NCBI RefSeq assembly: GCF_003063665.1
Contig: NZ_NESF01000015.1
Coordinates: forward strand, 1-41,936
Direction: 5' to 3'
Source of the DNA: Limnohabitans sp. Hippo3
Lineage (GTDB): Bacteria > Pseudomonadota > Gammaproteobacteria > Burkholderiales > Burkholderiaceae_C
DNA: 41,936 nt
Below are positions 9,323-17,506 of this stretch, in pieces (position 1 is the stretch's first letter; each line of letters starts with the position of its first letter). The translations under genes were made by a program, and so were the position numbers. The notes under the pieces were generated by a model, which saw nothing but the letters and a program-made list of their open reading frames with translations, did no database searches and was not told the origin of the DNA.

Positions 9323-9940
9323 ATGTTCTTTGGCATCTCGGATTACGGCGCATTTGTGGCGGCCATCGTGGTGTTTCTGGCCATTCCCGGCCCGGGCAAT
9401 CTGGCCCTCATCACCTCCACCAGCAAGGGCGGCGTGGCCGGTGGCCTCATGGCCACCCTGGGCGTGATCGCCGGGGACCAGGTGCTCATGTGGCTGGCGG
9501 TCGCAGGTGTGGCGGCGGTGCTGACCACCTACCCGGCGGCATTTGTGGCCATCCAATGGTTGGGCGCGGTGTACTTGGCCTGGCTGGGCTGGAAGATGCT
9601 GTCTGCCAAACCGGGGGATGCGCCTGTGCTGAACATCCGGCCCTGCCAGTATTTTCAACAGGCCCTGGCTATCACCTTGCTCAACCCCAAGGCCATCGTC
9701 TTTTACATGGCCTTCTTTCCATTGTTCGTAGACCCCCAAACCCATTTGGGTTGGGTCAGCTTTGGCGTCATGGCGGCCACCATTGCCGCGTTGACCTTTT
9801 TGTATGGCCTGGGCATGACCTTGCTCACGCACCACCTGGCCGAGCGCATGCGCGCCAACCCTTTGGTGGGGCGGGTGCTGGAAAAGGTGGCCGGCATTTT
9901 TCTGGTCGGCTTTGGCATCAAGCTGGCCATGTCCAAATAA
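9323..9940 (+). CDS. LysE/RhtB family exporter, copy 2
   Basis: A 205-residue paralogue of the preceding gene, with the same start region (FGISDYGAF), the same signature (PGPGNLALITSTSKGG) and the same central motif (LLNPKAIVFYMAFFPLFVDP). The two are similar along their whole length at protein level and in places at DNA level, for example around the start codon, which indicates local duplication. GGAAAG lies about 7 bases before the ATG. The parA start follows 15 bases after its stop, so it may be cotranscribed with the partition genes. Substrate unknown. Confidence 0.93.
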   Translation: MFFGISDYGAFVAAIVVFLAIPGPGNLALITSTSKGGVAGGLMATLGVIAGDQVLMWLAVAGVAAVLTTYPAAFVAIQWLGAVYLAWLGWKMLSAKPGDAPVLNIRPCQYFQQALAITLLNPKAIVFYMAFFPLFVDPQTHLGWVSFGVMAATIAALTFLYGLGMTLLTHHLAERMRANPLVGRVLEKVAGIFLVGFGIKLAMSK

Positions 9941-9955
9941 CCCCGAAAGCGCAGT

Positions 9956-10726
9956 ATGGCCAAGGTTTTCTGCATTGCCAACCAAAAGGGTGGCGTTGGC
10001 AAAACCACCACCACCGTGAACCTGGCCGCAGGCTTGGCCAAAGTCGGGCAGCGGGTGCTGCTGGTGGACTTGGACCCGCAGGGCAATGCCACCATGGGTT
10101 CGGGCATCGATAAACGCGCGGTTGAGTTGAGCGTTTACGATGTCTTGCTGGAGTCGGCCTCGATCGCCGAAGCCGTGGTCAAGGCCGACAAATGCGGCTA
10201 CGACGTGCTCAGCGCCAACCGCGAACTGGCCGGGGCCGAGGTCGAGCTGGTGCAGCTGGAGCACCGCGACCAACGCTTGAAAAATGCCTTGGCCGTGGTC
10301 GATGCCGATTACGACTTTGTGTTGATTGACTGCCCACCGTCCTTGTCCATGCTCACGCTCAACGGCCTCTGCTCGGCCCATGGCGTGATCGTACCCATGC
10401 AGTGCGAATACTTCGCGCTCGAAGGCCTGACCGATCTGGTCAACACCATCAAGCAGGTGCACGCCAACCTGAACAAGGACCTGAAAATTATCGGCTTGCT
10501 GCGTGTCATGTTTGACCCGCGCATCACCTTGCAGATGCAAGTCAGCGACCAGCTCAAGGCCCACTTTGGCGACAAGGTCTTCGACACCGTGATCCCGCGC
10601 AATGTGCGCCTGGCCGAAGCGCCGAGCTACGGCTTGCCGGGCGTGGTATTTGATCCGCCTGCCAAGGGCAGCCAGGCCTATGTCGACTTTGCGCGTGAAC
10701 TGGTGCTGCGCGCGCCCACGCTCTGA
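9956..10726 (+). CDS. parA: Chromosome-partitioning ATPase ParA (Soj)
   Basis: A DNA-binding ATPase that, with ParB bound at parS, separates sister origins. The 256-residue protein has the deviant Walker A motif KGGVGKTTTTVNLA near residue 11, the A' motif LLVDLDPQGNATMG at about 37-50, and Walker B DFVLIDCPPSLSMLT at about 116-130. It is the short chromosomal type with no N-terminal helix-turn-helix, unlike type Ia plasmid ParA proteins. It follows the second LysE gene closely and is followed 11 bases later by a hydrolase gene. The parS cluster lies 1.3-2.5 kb upstream. Confidence 0.98.
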   Translation: MAKVFCIANQKGGVGKTTTTVNLAAGLAKVGQRVLLVDLDPQGNATMGSGIDKRAVELSVYDVLLESASIAEAVVKADKCGYDVLSANRELAGAEVELVQLEHRDQRLKNALAVVDADYDFVLIDCPPSLSMLTLNGLCSAHGVIVPMQCEYFALEGLTDLVNTIKQVHANLNKDLKIIGLLRVMFDPRITLQMQVSDQLKAHFGDKVFDTVIPRNVRLAEAPSYGLPGVVFDPPAKGSQAYVDFARELVLRAPTL

Positions 10727-10737
10727 GCGGTTTGACG

Positions 10738-11319
10738 ATGTCGTTTCAGGCGCAATCCCTGCCGCTCGATGGTGCTCTGGCCCAAGCGGCCACGGTGCTG
10801 ATCTTGCCGGGCTGGCAAGGCAGTGGTGCCGAGCATTGGCAAATGCGTTGGGCGCGTCTGCATGGCTATGCCGTGGTCGAGCAAAACGATTGGCTGCACC
10901 CCTTGCGCGGGGACTGGTTGGCGCGTCTGGACGAGACCGTGATCGATGCGCCAGGACCGGTGGTTTTTGCCGCCCACAGTCTGGGCTGCATTTTGGTGGC
11001 CGCCTGGGCCTCTGTGTCCCGGCACACGGCCAGAGTGCGAGGGGCTTTGCTGGTGGCTCCGGGAGACACCGAAGCCCCTGAATTGAACCACCGCCTGCCC
11101 GGCTGGTCGCCCATCGTGCGCCAGCCATTGCCGTTCAAAAGCATCCTGGTGGGCAGCCAGAACGACCCCTATTGCGCCGCCCGGCGTGCCCAAGGTTTGG
11201 CCCACGCTTGGGGCGCCACTTGGGTGGACTTGGGTGAAGCCGGGCACATCAACGCCGATTCATCGCTGGGCGATTGGCCGCAGGGCCATGCGCTGTTGCA
11301 AACATTACTGAAGGATTGA
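10738..11319 (+). CDS. Small alpha/beta hydrolase, RBBP9/YdeN family
   Basis: A 193-residue serine hydrolase of the RBBP9/YdeN group. An early ILPGWQGSGAEHW segment matches the family. The nucleophile lies in AHSLG (a G-x-S-x-G variant with Ala first), the probable acid in VGSQNDPY, and the catalytic histidine in EAGHINADS near the C-terminus. Natural substrates are unknown for most members. It lies between parA and parB: 11 bases after the parA stop, and 2 bases before the parB start. The ATG at 10738 has GAGCGG upstream; a TTG two codons earlier is possible. A role in partition is not implied by the family; cotranscription is likely. Confidence 0.9.
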   Translation: MSFQAQSLPLDGALAQAATVLILPGWQGSGAEHWQMRWARLHGYAVVEQNDWLHPLRGDWLARLDETVIDAPGPVVFAAHSLGCILVAAWASVSRHTARVRGALLVAPGDTEAPELNHRLPGWSPIVRQPLPFKSILVGSQNDPYCAARRAQGLAHAWGATWVDLGEAGHINADSSLGDWPQGHALLQTLLKD

Positions 11320-11321
11320 CC

Positions 11322-12239
11322 ATGGTCACCAAAAAACCCAAAGGCCTGGGCCGCGGACTTGAAGCCCTGCTGGGCCCCAAAGTGCAGGACGCACCCGTTG
11401 CCGACATGACCGCCGAAACGGGTGTGCCCACCCAGCTCAAGCTCGACCAGATGGTGGCCGGCATGTACCAGCCGCGCACCCGCATGGACGAGGGCGCTTT
11501 GTACGAGTTGGCCGAATCCATCAAGGCGCAAGGCATCATGCAGCCGATCCTGGTGCGTCAGCTGAGCGAGGGCGACAACGCTGGCAAGTACGAGATCATC
11601 GCGGGCGAGCGGCGTTTCCGCGCTTCGCGTCTGGCGGGGCTGGAGTCTGTCCCTGTTTTGGTGCGTGACGTGCCCAACGAGGCCGCCGCGGCCATGGCCC
11701 TGATCGAGAACATCCAGCGCGAAGACCTCAATCCGCTCGAAGAAGCCCAAGGCCTGCAACGCCTGATCAAAGAGTTTGGGCTCACTCACGAATCAGCCGC
11801 GCAGGCGGTGGGCCGCTCACGCAGTGCCGCCAGCAACCTCTTGCGTCTGCTGAATCTGGCCGATCCGGTCCAGAGCATGTTGATGGCCGGTGACCTGGAC
11901 ATGGGCCATGCCCGTGCTTTGCTGTCGCTCGACAAGGCGGCCCAAATCACCGCCGCCAACCAGATCTCGGCCAAAAAACTGTCGGTGCGCGAAGCCGAAA
12001 GTCTGGCCAAAAAGCTCGGTGCCGAATTCAACCTGGTGCATCAAAAACCCAAAAAGGAAAAATCCCGCGACATCCGGCGGGTGGAAGAAGAGCTGTCGGA
12101 TCTGCTCATGGCGGAGGTCGAGGTGCGTGTGAAAAAGCGCGTCAAGCGCTTGGGCAAGATCGAAGAGATGGGCGAGTTGTCGATCCAGTTCGGCTCGCTC
12201 GATGAGCTCAATGGCCTGATTGAAAAATTGCGCGGATAA
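11322..12239 (+). CDS. parB: Chromosome-partitioning protein ParB
   Basis: A parS-binding CTPase clamp that spreads around the origin and stimulates ParA. The 305-residue protein starts MVTKKPKGLGRGLEALLG, a typical ParB N-terminus containing the ParA-stimulating arginine. It then has the CTP-binding boxes (YQPRTRMDEGALYELAESI; GERRFRASRLAG; ENIQREDLNPLEEAQGL), a helix-turn-helix (THESAAQAVGRSRSAASNLL) and a C-terminal dimerisation region. AAGGA lies about 6 bases before the ATG at 11322; in-frame codons upstream fall inside the hydrolase gene and are not used. The first histidine kinase begins 4 bases after its stop. Confidence 0.98.
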   Translation: MVTKKPKGLGRGLEALLGPKVQDAPVADMTAETGVPTQLKLDQMVAGMYQPRTRMDEGALYELAESIKAQGIMQPILVRQLSEGDNAGKYEIIAGERRFRASRLAGLESVPVLVRDVPNEAAAAMALIENIQREDLNPLEEAQGLQRLIKEFGLTHESAAQAVGRSRSAASNLLRLLNLADPVQSMLMAGDLDMGHARALLSLDKAAQITAANQISAKKLSVREAESLAKKLGAEFNLVHQKPKKEKSRDIRRVEEELSDLLMAEVEVRVKKRVKRLGKIEEMGELSIQFGSLDELNGLIEKLRG

Positions 12240-12243
12240 GCTG

Positions 12244-13995
12244 GTGCTGCGCGGTACGCAAAAACTGTCCAAGGCCTTTTGGCGAACCTTGTTTCGTCCA
12301 AACGGGTTTTTGCGTCAGGAAATGCTCACCATCTATTTGATCCTGGTGGGCTTGACGACATTCTTTGGTTATTTGTTCACGCCGGTTGAGCGGATATCGC
12401 AGGCTTGTCTGATGGTGTCGGTGTTGTCGGTTTGCCTGTTTTCAGTGGTGCGTGTTCGGGCGATCTTTGAGCTTATTGTCCACACCGTCACCGCACTCAC
12501 GGTGCTGTTGACGATTTACACGGCCATGCACACAGGGGGCATCAATTCCACCACCGTGGTTTGGCTCAATGTCTTGTCGGTACCGGTGTTGTTGTTGCTG
12601 GGACGCGCCGCCACGCTCGTCTGGATTGGCATCATGCTGCTGTCGATTCTGTTGCTCACCTGGATCACCTGGATGGGCTGGGTCGGCAGCCATGTGACTG
12701 TGTCCTCGTCGGTGGTGACCTGGGCTTATCTGAACCATTTGCTGGCGCTTCTGAACCTGATGATGGGGGTGCGCATTTATGAGCACCTGCACAAAGTGCA
12801 ACTGCGCAAACTCAACCAGCGCAATGATGAACTCAAGGCCACCCATGAAGCGCTGATCCGGGCACAGGCGCACAAGGACGAATTTGTGGCTGCTGTGGGC
12901 CACGAGCTGCGCACCCCGATGAATGTGATTCTGGGTTTCAACGGGGTGCTGCGCCGTGAACTCTCGGACAACCCCGAGCAGTTGGCGGTGGTGGGGCACA
13001 TTCGCCGCTCGACCGAACATTTGTTGCAGGTGGTCAACGACATCCTGGATTTTTCACAGCTGCAAGCGGACAAGTTGCGCTTGAACTGCGCCGACTTTGC
13101 CCCCCAAACCTTGATGGATGAACTGCAGCAGCGCCATGCCGACAAGGCCTCGAGCAAGGGCTTGGCTTTACGTTTCGAGCTGGATGCCGCTGTGCCTTGC
13201 CGCGTGCACGGGGATCGAAACCGCCTGCTCCAGATCCTGAACAACCTGGTCGACAACGCCATCAAGTTCACAACCGAAGGTGCCATCCATGTCCGTTTGC
13301 AGGCCCGTGGAGAGTGCCTGCGATTCGAGGTGCAGGACTCGGGGCGGGGCATTGCGCGGCAGCGGCAGCAGCACATTTTTCGACGCTTTGAGCACGCCGA
13401 TGTCCAGACCAACCGCGCGTATGGCGGCACGGGCTTGGGGCTGACACTGTGTGAAAAGCTGGTCACCCTGCATGGGGGCCGCATCGGTGTGGACAGCCAG
13501 GAGGGGCATGGGGCATTGTTCTGGTTTGAAATTCCTTTGCAGGCCGCGCAGGACACGGACGTGTCCAACACCCTGGCGGACGATGGTCTGGTCGACGAGG
13601 CCCTGAACATCTTGGTGGTGGACGACAACCGGGTGAACCTGATGGTGGCCCAGTTGCAACTGCAAAAATGCTGGCCCAATGCCCACATCACCACCGTGGA
13701 CAGCGGCGCCAAAGCCTTGGCCCTGCTCGACCAGCAGGTGTTTGACGTGGCCTTGATCGACATGATCATGCCGGACATGGATGGCATGCAGGTGACGCAG
13801 CAAATACGCCAACACTTTCCGGCGATGGTCGCGCACATGCCCATATTGGCTTTGACGGCCAACACCAACCCGGTCGATCGTGACCGTTGTTTGGCTGCAG
13901 GCATGAATGAGGTTTTGCATAAACCCATGGACACGGCCGAGTTGATGCGCACCGTGGGCCGTTGCGTGCGCCTGGCCCGGGAGGGCAAGTTGTGA
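12244..13995 (+). CDS. Hybrid sensor histidine kinase, type A copy 1
   Basis: A membrane kinase with a C-terminal receiver. With the GTG at 12244 as start (583 residues) it has about six hydrophobic segments (residues 27-175) with a TGGINSTT motif between them. A short coiled stretch follows, then a HisKA domain with GHELRTPMN (His220), an HATPase domain (NNLVDNAIKF, DSGRGI, GGTGLGL) and a receiver (acidic pair in LVVDDN, phospho-Asp506 in IDMIMP, Lys560). There is no HPt domain or DNA-binding output. The GTG lies 4 bases after the parB stop, so cotranscription with parB is possible; a TTG inside parB (12220) is the alternative start. It closely resembles the third kinase of the array. Confidence 0.93.
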   Translation: MLRGTQKLSKAFWRTLFRPNGFLRQEMLTIYLILVGLTTFFGYLFTPVERISQACLMVSVLSVCLFSVVRVRAIFELIVHTVTALTVLLTIYTAMHTGGINSTTVVWLNVLSVPVLLLLGRAATLVWIGIMLLSILLLTWITWMGWVGSHVTVSSSVVTWAYLNHLLALLNLMMGVRIYEHLHKVQLRKLNQRNDELKATHEALIRAQAHKDEFVAAVGHELRTPMNVILGFNGVLRRELSDNPEQLAVVGHIRRSTEHLLQVVNDILDFSQLQADKLRLNCADFAPQTLMDELQQRHADKASSKGLALRFELDAAVPCRVHGDRNRLLQILNNLVDNAIKFTTEGAIHVRLQARGECLRFEVQDSGRGIARQRQQHIFRRFEHADVQTNRAYGGTGLGLTLCEKLVTLHGGRIGVDSQEGHGALFWFEIPLQAAQDTDVSNTLADDGLVDEALNILVVDDNRVNLMVAQLQLQKCWPNAHITTVDSGAKALALLDQQVFDVALIDMIMPDMDGMQVTQQIRQHFPAMVAHMPILALTANTNPVDRDRCLAAGMNEVLHKPMDTAELMRTVGRCVRLAREGKL

Positions 13996-15749
13996 ACCTC
14001 AGTGCTTGGCTCCAAACCCGGATGCTGCAGTTGTCTGCGCGCCTGCCTGTGCGCTTCCAACAGGGCAAGATGCCCTACGTGTTCTTTTTTGCGGTCATGG
14101 TCATCGTGGTGTTGTTGACCTATGCGGTGATCAGCCCCTATCCGTATGCGCAAGTCACGTTCACCACGTTTGCCTTTTTCCTGTTTGTTTTGCTGCTCTT
14201 GGTCAACCAGGGTTTTTCATTGCAGTGGGCCATCCATTTGGGCACGGGTCTGGGTGCGCTGATCCTGTTTTATGCCGTGTGGGCCACGGGCGGCGTTCAT
14301 TCGCCTCGATTGGCCTGGTTGCTGATATTGCCGCTCACGCCCTTTTATGTCATCAGCCGCAAAGCCGGCATTTTCTGGCTGTTGATCACGATGGCTTTGC
14401 AGTTGGTCATGGTGTTGGCCAACCACTTGGGCTGGGTGCCAGCGTTCGAGACGGGCATGCGGCATGTGCCATCTTCTTTCATGACCTACACGCTGGTGAC
14501 CTGCGTGCTGATCGTCGTTCCTTTGATGTACGACCACCTCTACCGTCAGGCACTGGAGGCCAGCCGCAACCATCAGCGTGAGCTCGAAGCGCGGCGTCAA
14601 GAGCTGGAGCAAACATCGGAGATGCGTGAGCATTTCATCGCCACCGTGAGCCATGAGTTGCGCACACCCATGAACGCCATTTTGGGCTTCAATGCGCTTT
14701 TGCTGTCCCGTGTGGAGGGCAAGCCCGAGGCCCACAAGGTGCTCAAACACACGCAGCAATCGGCAGACCACCTGATGACGGTCATCAACGACATCCTGGA
14801 TTACTCACAGCTTCAGGCGGGTGAGTTGGTCATTCAGTCGGAGACCTTTGACCTGCGACAGACGGTTACGCATGCTTTTGAGCTGTTTTGGCCCCGCGTT
14901 AAAAGCATGGACATCGATTACCGCATGGTTCTCGATGACGACTTGCCCGTGTGGGTGCACACCGATCGGCACCGCCTGATGCAGGTGTTGGTCAACTTCT
15001 TGGGCAATGCGCTCAAGTTCACCCACCAGGGCTCGGTGGTGTTGCGCGTGCAGTGGCAAAACCCCGGGGTGATTTTCTCGGTGCAGGACACCGGCATTGG
15101 GATCGCACACGAGCGGCAGGCCACGATTTTCAATCGTTTCAGCCAGGCCGAAAGTGACACGCAGGCGCTTTACGGCGGGAACGGTCTGGGCCTGGCGATC
15201 TCGCGCAAGTTGGCGCAATTGCTCGGCGGCGAAATTGGTTTTGAAAGTGAGCCGGGACAAGGCGCGCACTTTTGGCTGCGCTTGCCGCTGCATGCCGAAG
15301 CTGCACCGGCACAAAAAGGGCACGCCACCAGCGCCACATTGTTAACCGCTCAAATGCCTTGGCGTTTTCTGATCGTGGACGACCATCCGGTCAATCGCTT
15401 GCTGGTTCAGCAGGTTTTGAAAAATGCCTGGCCCCAGTGCCAGACCGTGGAAGCGGGCAATGGTCTGGATGCCTTGAACGCATTGCACGATCAAAGTTTT
15501 GACCTCGTCTTGATGGACATGGTGATGCCGGTGATGGATGGCATTGAAGCCACGCGCAGATTGCGCACCGAATGGCCTGAGCCCGCCTCTGCGGTGCCTG
15601 TGATGGGGCTGACGGCTAACGTGAACCCCGTGGACCTCTCCGCCTTCAAGGCCTCCGGCCTTAACGATGTGATGCTCAAACCGTTCGAGCCCGAATTGTT
15701 GTGTCAGCGTGTAGAGCAGTTGTTGTTCCGGCGTTTTGATCACACATGA
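13992..15749 (+). CDS. Hybrid sensor histidine kinase, type B copy 1
   Basis: A 585-residue membrane kinase with the same overall layout: six hydrophobic segments (about 29-181) containing TGGVHSPRLAW, then HisKA with SHELRTPMN (His221), an HATPase domain (GNALKF, DTGIGI, GGNGLGL) and a receiver (IVDDHPVN, phospho-Asp509 in LMDMVMP, Lys563 in MLKPF). The start is GTG at 13992, overlapping the previous stop as GTGA, with a strong GGGAGGG ribosome site 6 bases upstream. Type B features are RFQQ-MPY before the first membrane helix and the VDDHP receiver start; both recur in the fourth kinase. The output partner is not in this window. Confidence 0.94.
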   Translation: MNLSAWLQTRMLQLSARLPVRFQQGKMPYVFFFAVMVIVVLLTYAVISPYPYAQVTFTTFAFFLFVLLLLVNQGFSLQWAIHLGTGLGALILFYAVWATGGVHSPRLAWLLILPLTPFYVISRKAGIFWLLITMALQLVMVLANHLGWVPAFETGMRHVPSSFMTYTLVTCVLIVVPLMYDHLYRQALEASRNHQRELEARRQELEQTSEMREHFIATVSHELRTPMNAILGFNALLLSRVEGKPEAHKVLKHTQQSADHLMTVINDILDYSQLQAGELVIQSETFDLRQTVTHAFELFWPRVKSMDIDYRMVLDDDLPVWVHTDRHRLMQVLVNFLGNALKFTHQGSVVLRVQWQNPGVIFSVQDTGIGIAHERQATIFNRFSQAESDTQALYGGNGLGLAISRKLAQLLGGEIGFESEPGQGAHFWLRLPLHAEAAPAQKGHATSATLLTAQMPWRFLIVDDHPVNRLLVQQVLKNAWPQCQTVEAGNGLDALNALHDQSFDLVLMDMVMPVMDGIEATRRLRTEWPEPASAVPVMGLTANVNPVDLSAFKASGLNDVMLKPFEPELLCQRVEQLLFRRFDHT

Positions 15750-17506
15750 AGCACATGCGCAACACCTGGATGCAATGGGCCCCCATGAAAGGCTTGCATG
15801 ACGACACCGCCAGTGGACGCCGTCGCTGGTTTTTGAAGCTCGGCATGCTGTCCCTGGTCGTGTGCTCCTTGTTGTTTTACGGCGTGGCACAACCTGCGTA
15901 TGACCACGACATTCACCTGCTGGCGGCGTTGGTGTATTTGCTCCTGTTTGTGGCTGTGCAAGCGGGTGCTTCGTATGTGCCTGTTGCCAACCTGGGATTT
16001 TTTGTCTCGATCGCCTATGTGTTGTCGGTCTCCTGGACCACAGGCGGCATCAACTCGACCACCATGGTCTGGATGACGGTGGTCACCTTGCCTTCCATTT
16101 TGCTGCTCAGCCGCGTGGCGGCCGTGGTTTGGGCGGGTGTGGCGGTGGCCGTCAATTTGCTGATGCTGGCCTTGACCCAGACGGGCGTGCTGAGCAGCCT
16201 CACGCTCATGAACCATGAGGTGCTGGCCTGGACATTGTTGAACAAGGTGCTGGTAGTTTGCATGGCGATGGGGGTGGTGTTCCTCACTGATTACATGCAC
16301 CGCCAGCAAAGCGATGAATTGGACAAGCACAACCGCTCTCTGGAGCATACCCACCTGGCCTTGCGTCAGGCGCAAGCCCACAAGGATGAATTCGTCGCCT
16401 CGGTGGGGCATGAACTGCGCACCCCCATGAACGCGATCCTGGGGCTCAATGGCATTTTGCGCACGGAGCTGGCGGGCAGGGCTGAAGACGTCGAAGTGGT
16501 GGACCACATCCGGCGCTCGACAGAGCAGTTGTTGCAAGTGGTCAATGACATCCTGGATTTTTCGCAGTTGCAGGCGGGCCTTCTGGTTTTGAACGAAGAG
16601 CGGTTTGCCTTGTGTGAAACGCTGCAGGAGGTGATGGATCGTTACGCCGACAAGGCCGCAGCGAAGTCCCTGGAACTGACGCTGGACGCTCGCCAGATTC
16701 AGGGCATGTGGGTCAAGGGCGATCGGCAACGCCTTGTGCAGATCTTGCGCAATATGCTGGACAACGCGCTCAAATTCACCTTGCACGGGCGCATTCAGGT
16801 GCGCGTCAAAAGTGTCGGCTTGGGTGTGCTGTTTGAGATCGAAGACACCGGCATCGGCATTCCGGCTGACCGTTTGCAGCAAGTGTTTGACCGATTTGAA
16901 TTTGCCGACCTGCAAACCAACCGCCAATTCGGCGGTACAGGCTTGGGTTTGTCCATCAGTGAGCGTTTGGTGAGCCTGCAAGGGGGCCGCATTGGGGTGA
17001 GCAGTGTGCAGGGCCAGGGCACCACATTCTGGTTTGAGTTGCCTTTGACCATGACGGCCGCGCAAGGCGATGGCGTCACCGACGCCGAACGGACCGAGTT
17101 GATGAACCGGCGAATCCGAATTTTGTTGGTCGACGACAACGCGGTGAACTTGATGGTGGCGCGTTTGATGTTGCAAAAATTCTTCCAACACGCCGAGGTG
17201 ACCGAGGCCCAGGGCGGCGTTCAGGCGCTGGCCTTGCTTAAAACACAGTCCTTTGATTTGGTCCTCATGGACATGGTGATGCCGGATGTCGACGGTCTGG
17301 AAGCGACGAAGACCCTGCGCAGCCGTTTCCCGGCCCCTGCGCGTGACGTGCCCGTGCTCGGCCTGACGGCCAGCACCAACCCGGTTGACCGCGACCTTTG
17401 CATGGCCGCGGGCATGAACGGTGTGCTTCTCAAGCCGCTGGATGAAGCGCAACTGGTGGCCCAGATTTCCAGTGTCGGGCAACGTGCGTCGAAGGGGGCT
17501 CGATGA
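15746..17506 (+). CDS. Hybrid sensor histidine kinase, type A copy 2
   Basis: A 586-residue kinase closely related to the first of the array. Shared details include TGGINSTT in the membrane region, RQAQAHKDEFVASVGHELRT around His222, HIRRSTEQLLQVVNDIL after it, FGGTGLGL in the ATPase domain, and a receiver of the VDDN-VNLMVA type (phospho-Asp509 in LMDMVMP, Lys563). Six hydrophobic segments span about residues 30-181. The ATG overlaps the stop of the preceding type B kinase (ATGA). The putative catalytic residues for autophosphorylation, ATP binding and receiver phosphorylation are all present, so it should be active. Confidence 0.94.
   Translation: MKHMRNTWMQWAPMKGLHDDTASGRRRWFLKLGMLSLVVCSLLFYGVAQPAYDHDIHLLAALVYLLLFVAVQAGASYVPVANLGFFVSIAYVLSVSWTTGGINSTTMVWMTVVTLPSILLLSRVAAVVWAGVAVAVNLLMLALTQTGVLSSLTLMNHEVLAWTLLNKVLVVCMAMGVVFLTDYMHRQQSDELDKHNRSLEHTHLALRQAQAHKDEFVASVGHELRTPMNAILGLNGILRTELAGRAEDVEVVDHIRRSTEQLLQVVNDILDFSQLQAGLLVLNEERFALCETLQEVMDRYADKAAAKSLELTLDARQIQGMWVKGDRQRLVQILRNMLDNALKFTLHGRIQVRVKSVGLGVLFEIEDTGIGIPADRLQQVFDRFEFADLQTNRQFGGTGLGLSISERLVSLQGGRIGVSSVQGQGTTFWFELPLTMTAAQGDGVTDAERTELMNRRIRILLVDDNAVNLMVARLMLQKFFQHAEVTEAQGGVQALALLKTQSFDLVLMDMVMPDVDGLEATKTLRSRFPAPARDVPVLGLTASTNPVDRDLCMAAGMNGVLLKPLDEAQLVAQISSVGQRASKGAR

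Noticed and set aside
8833..11128. Long frames (426 and 638 residues) across the LysE, parA and hydrolase genes
   Set aside because: They cross several confirmed genes in other frames, show shadow composition and contain no recognisable domain.
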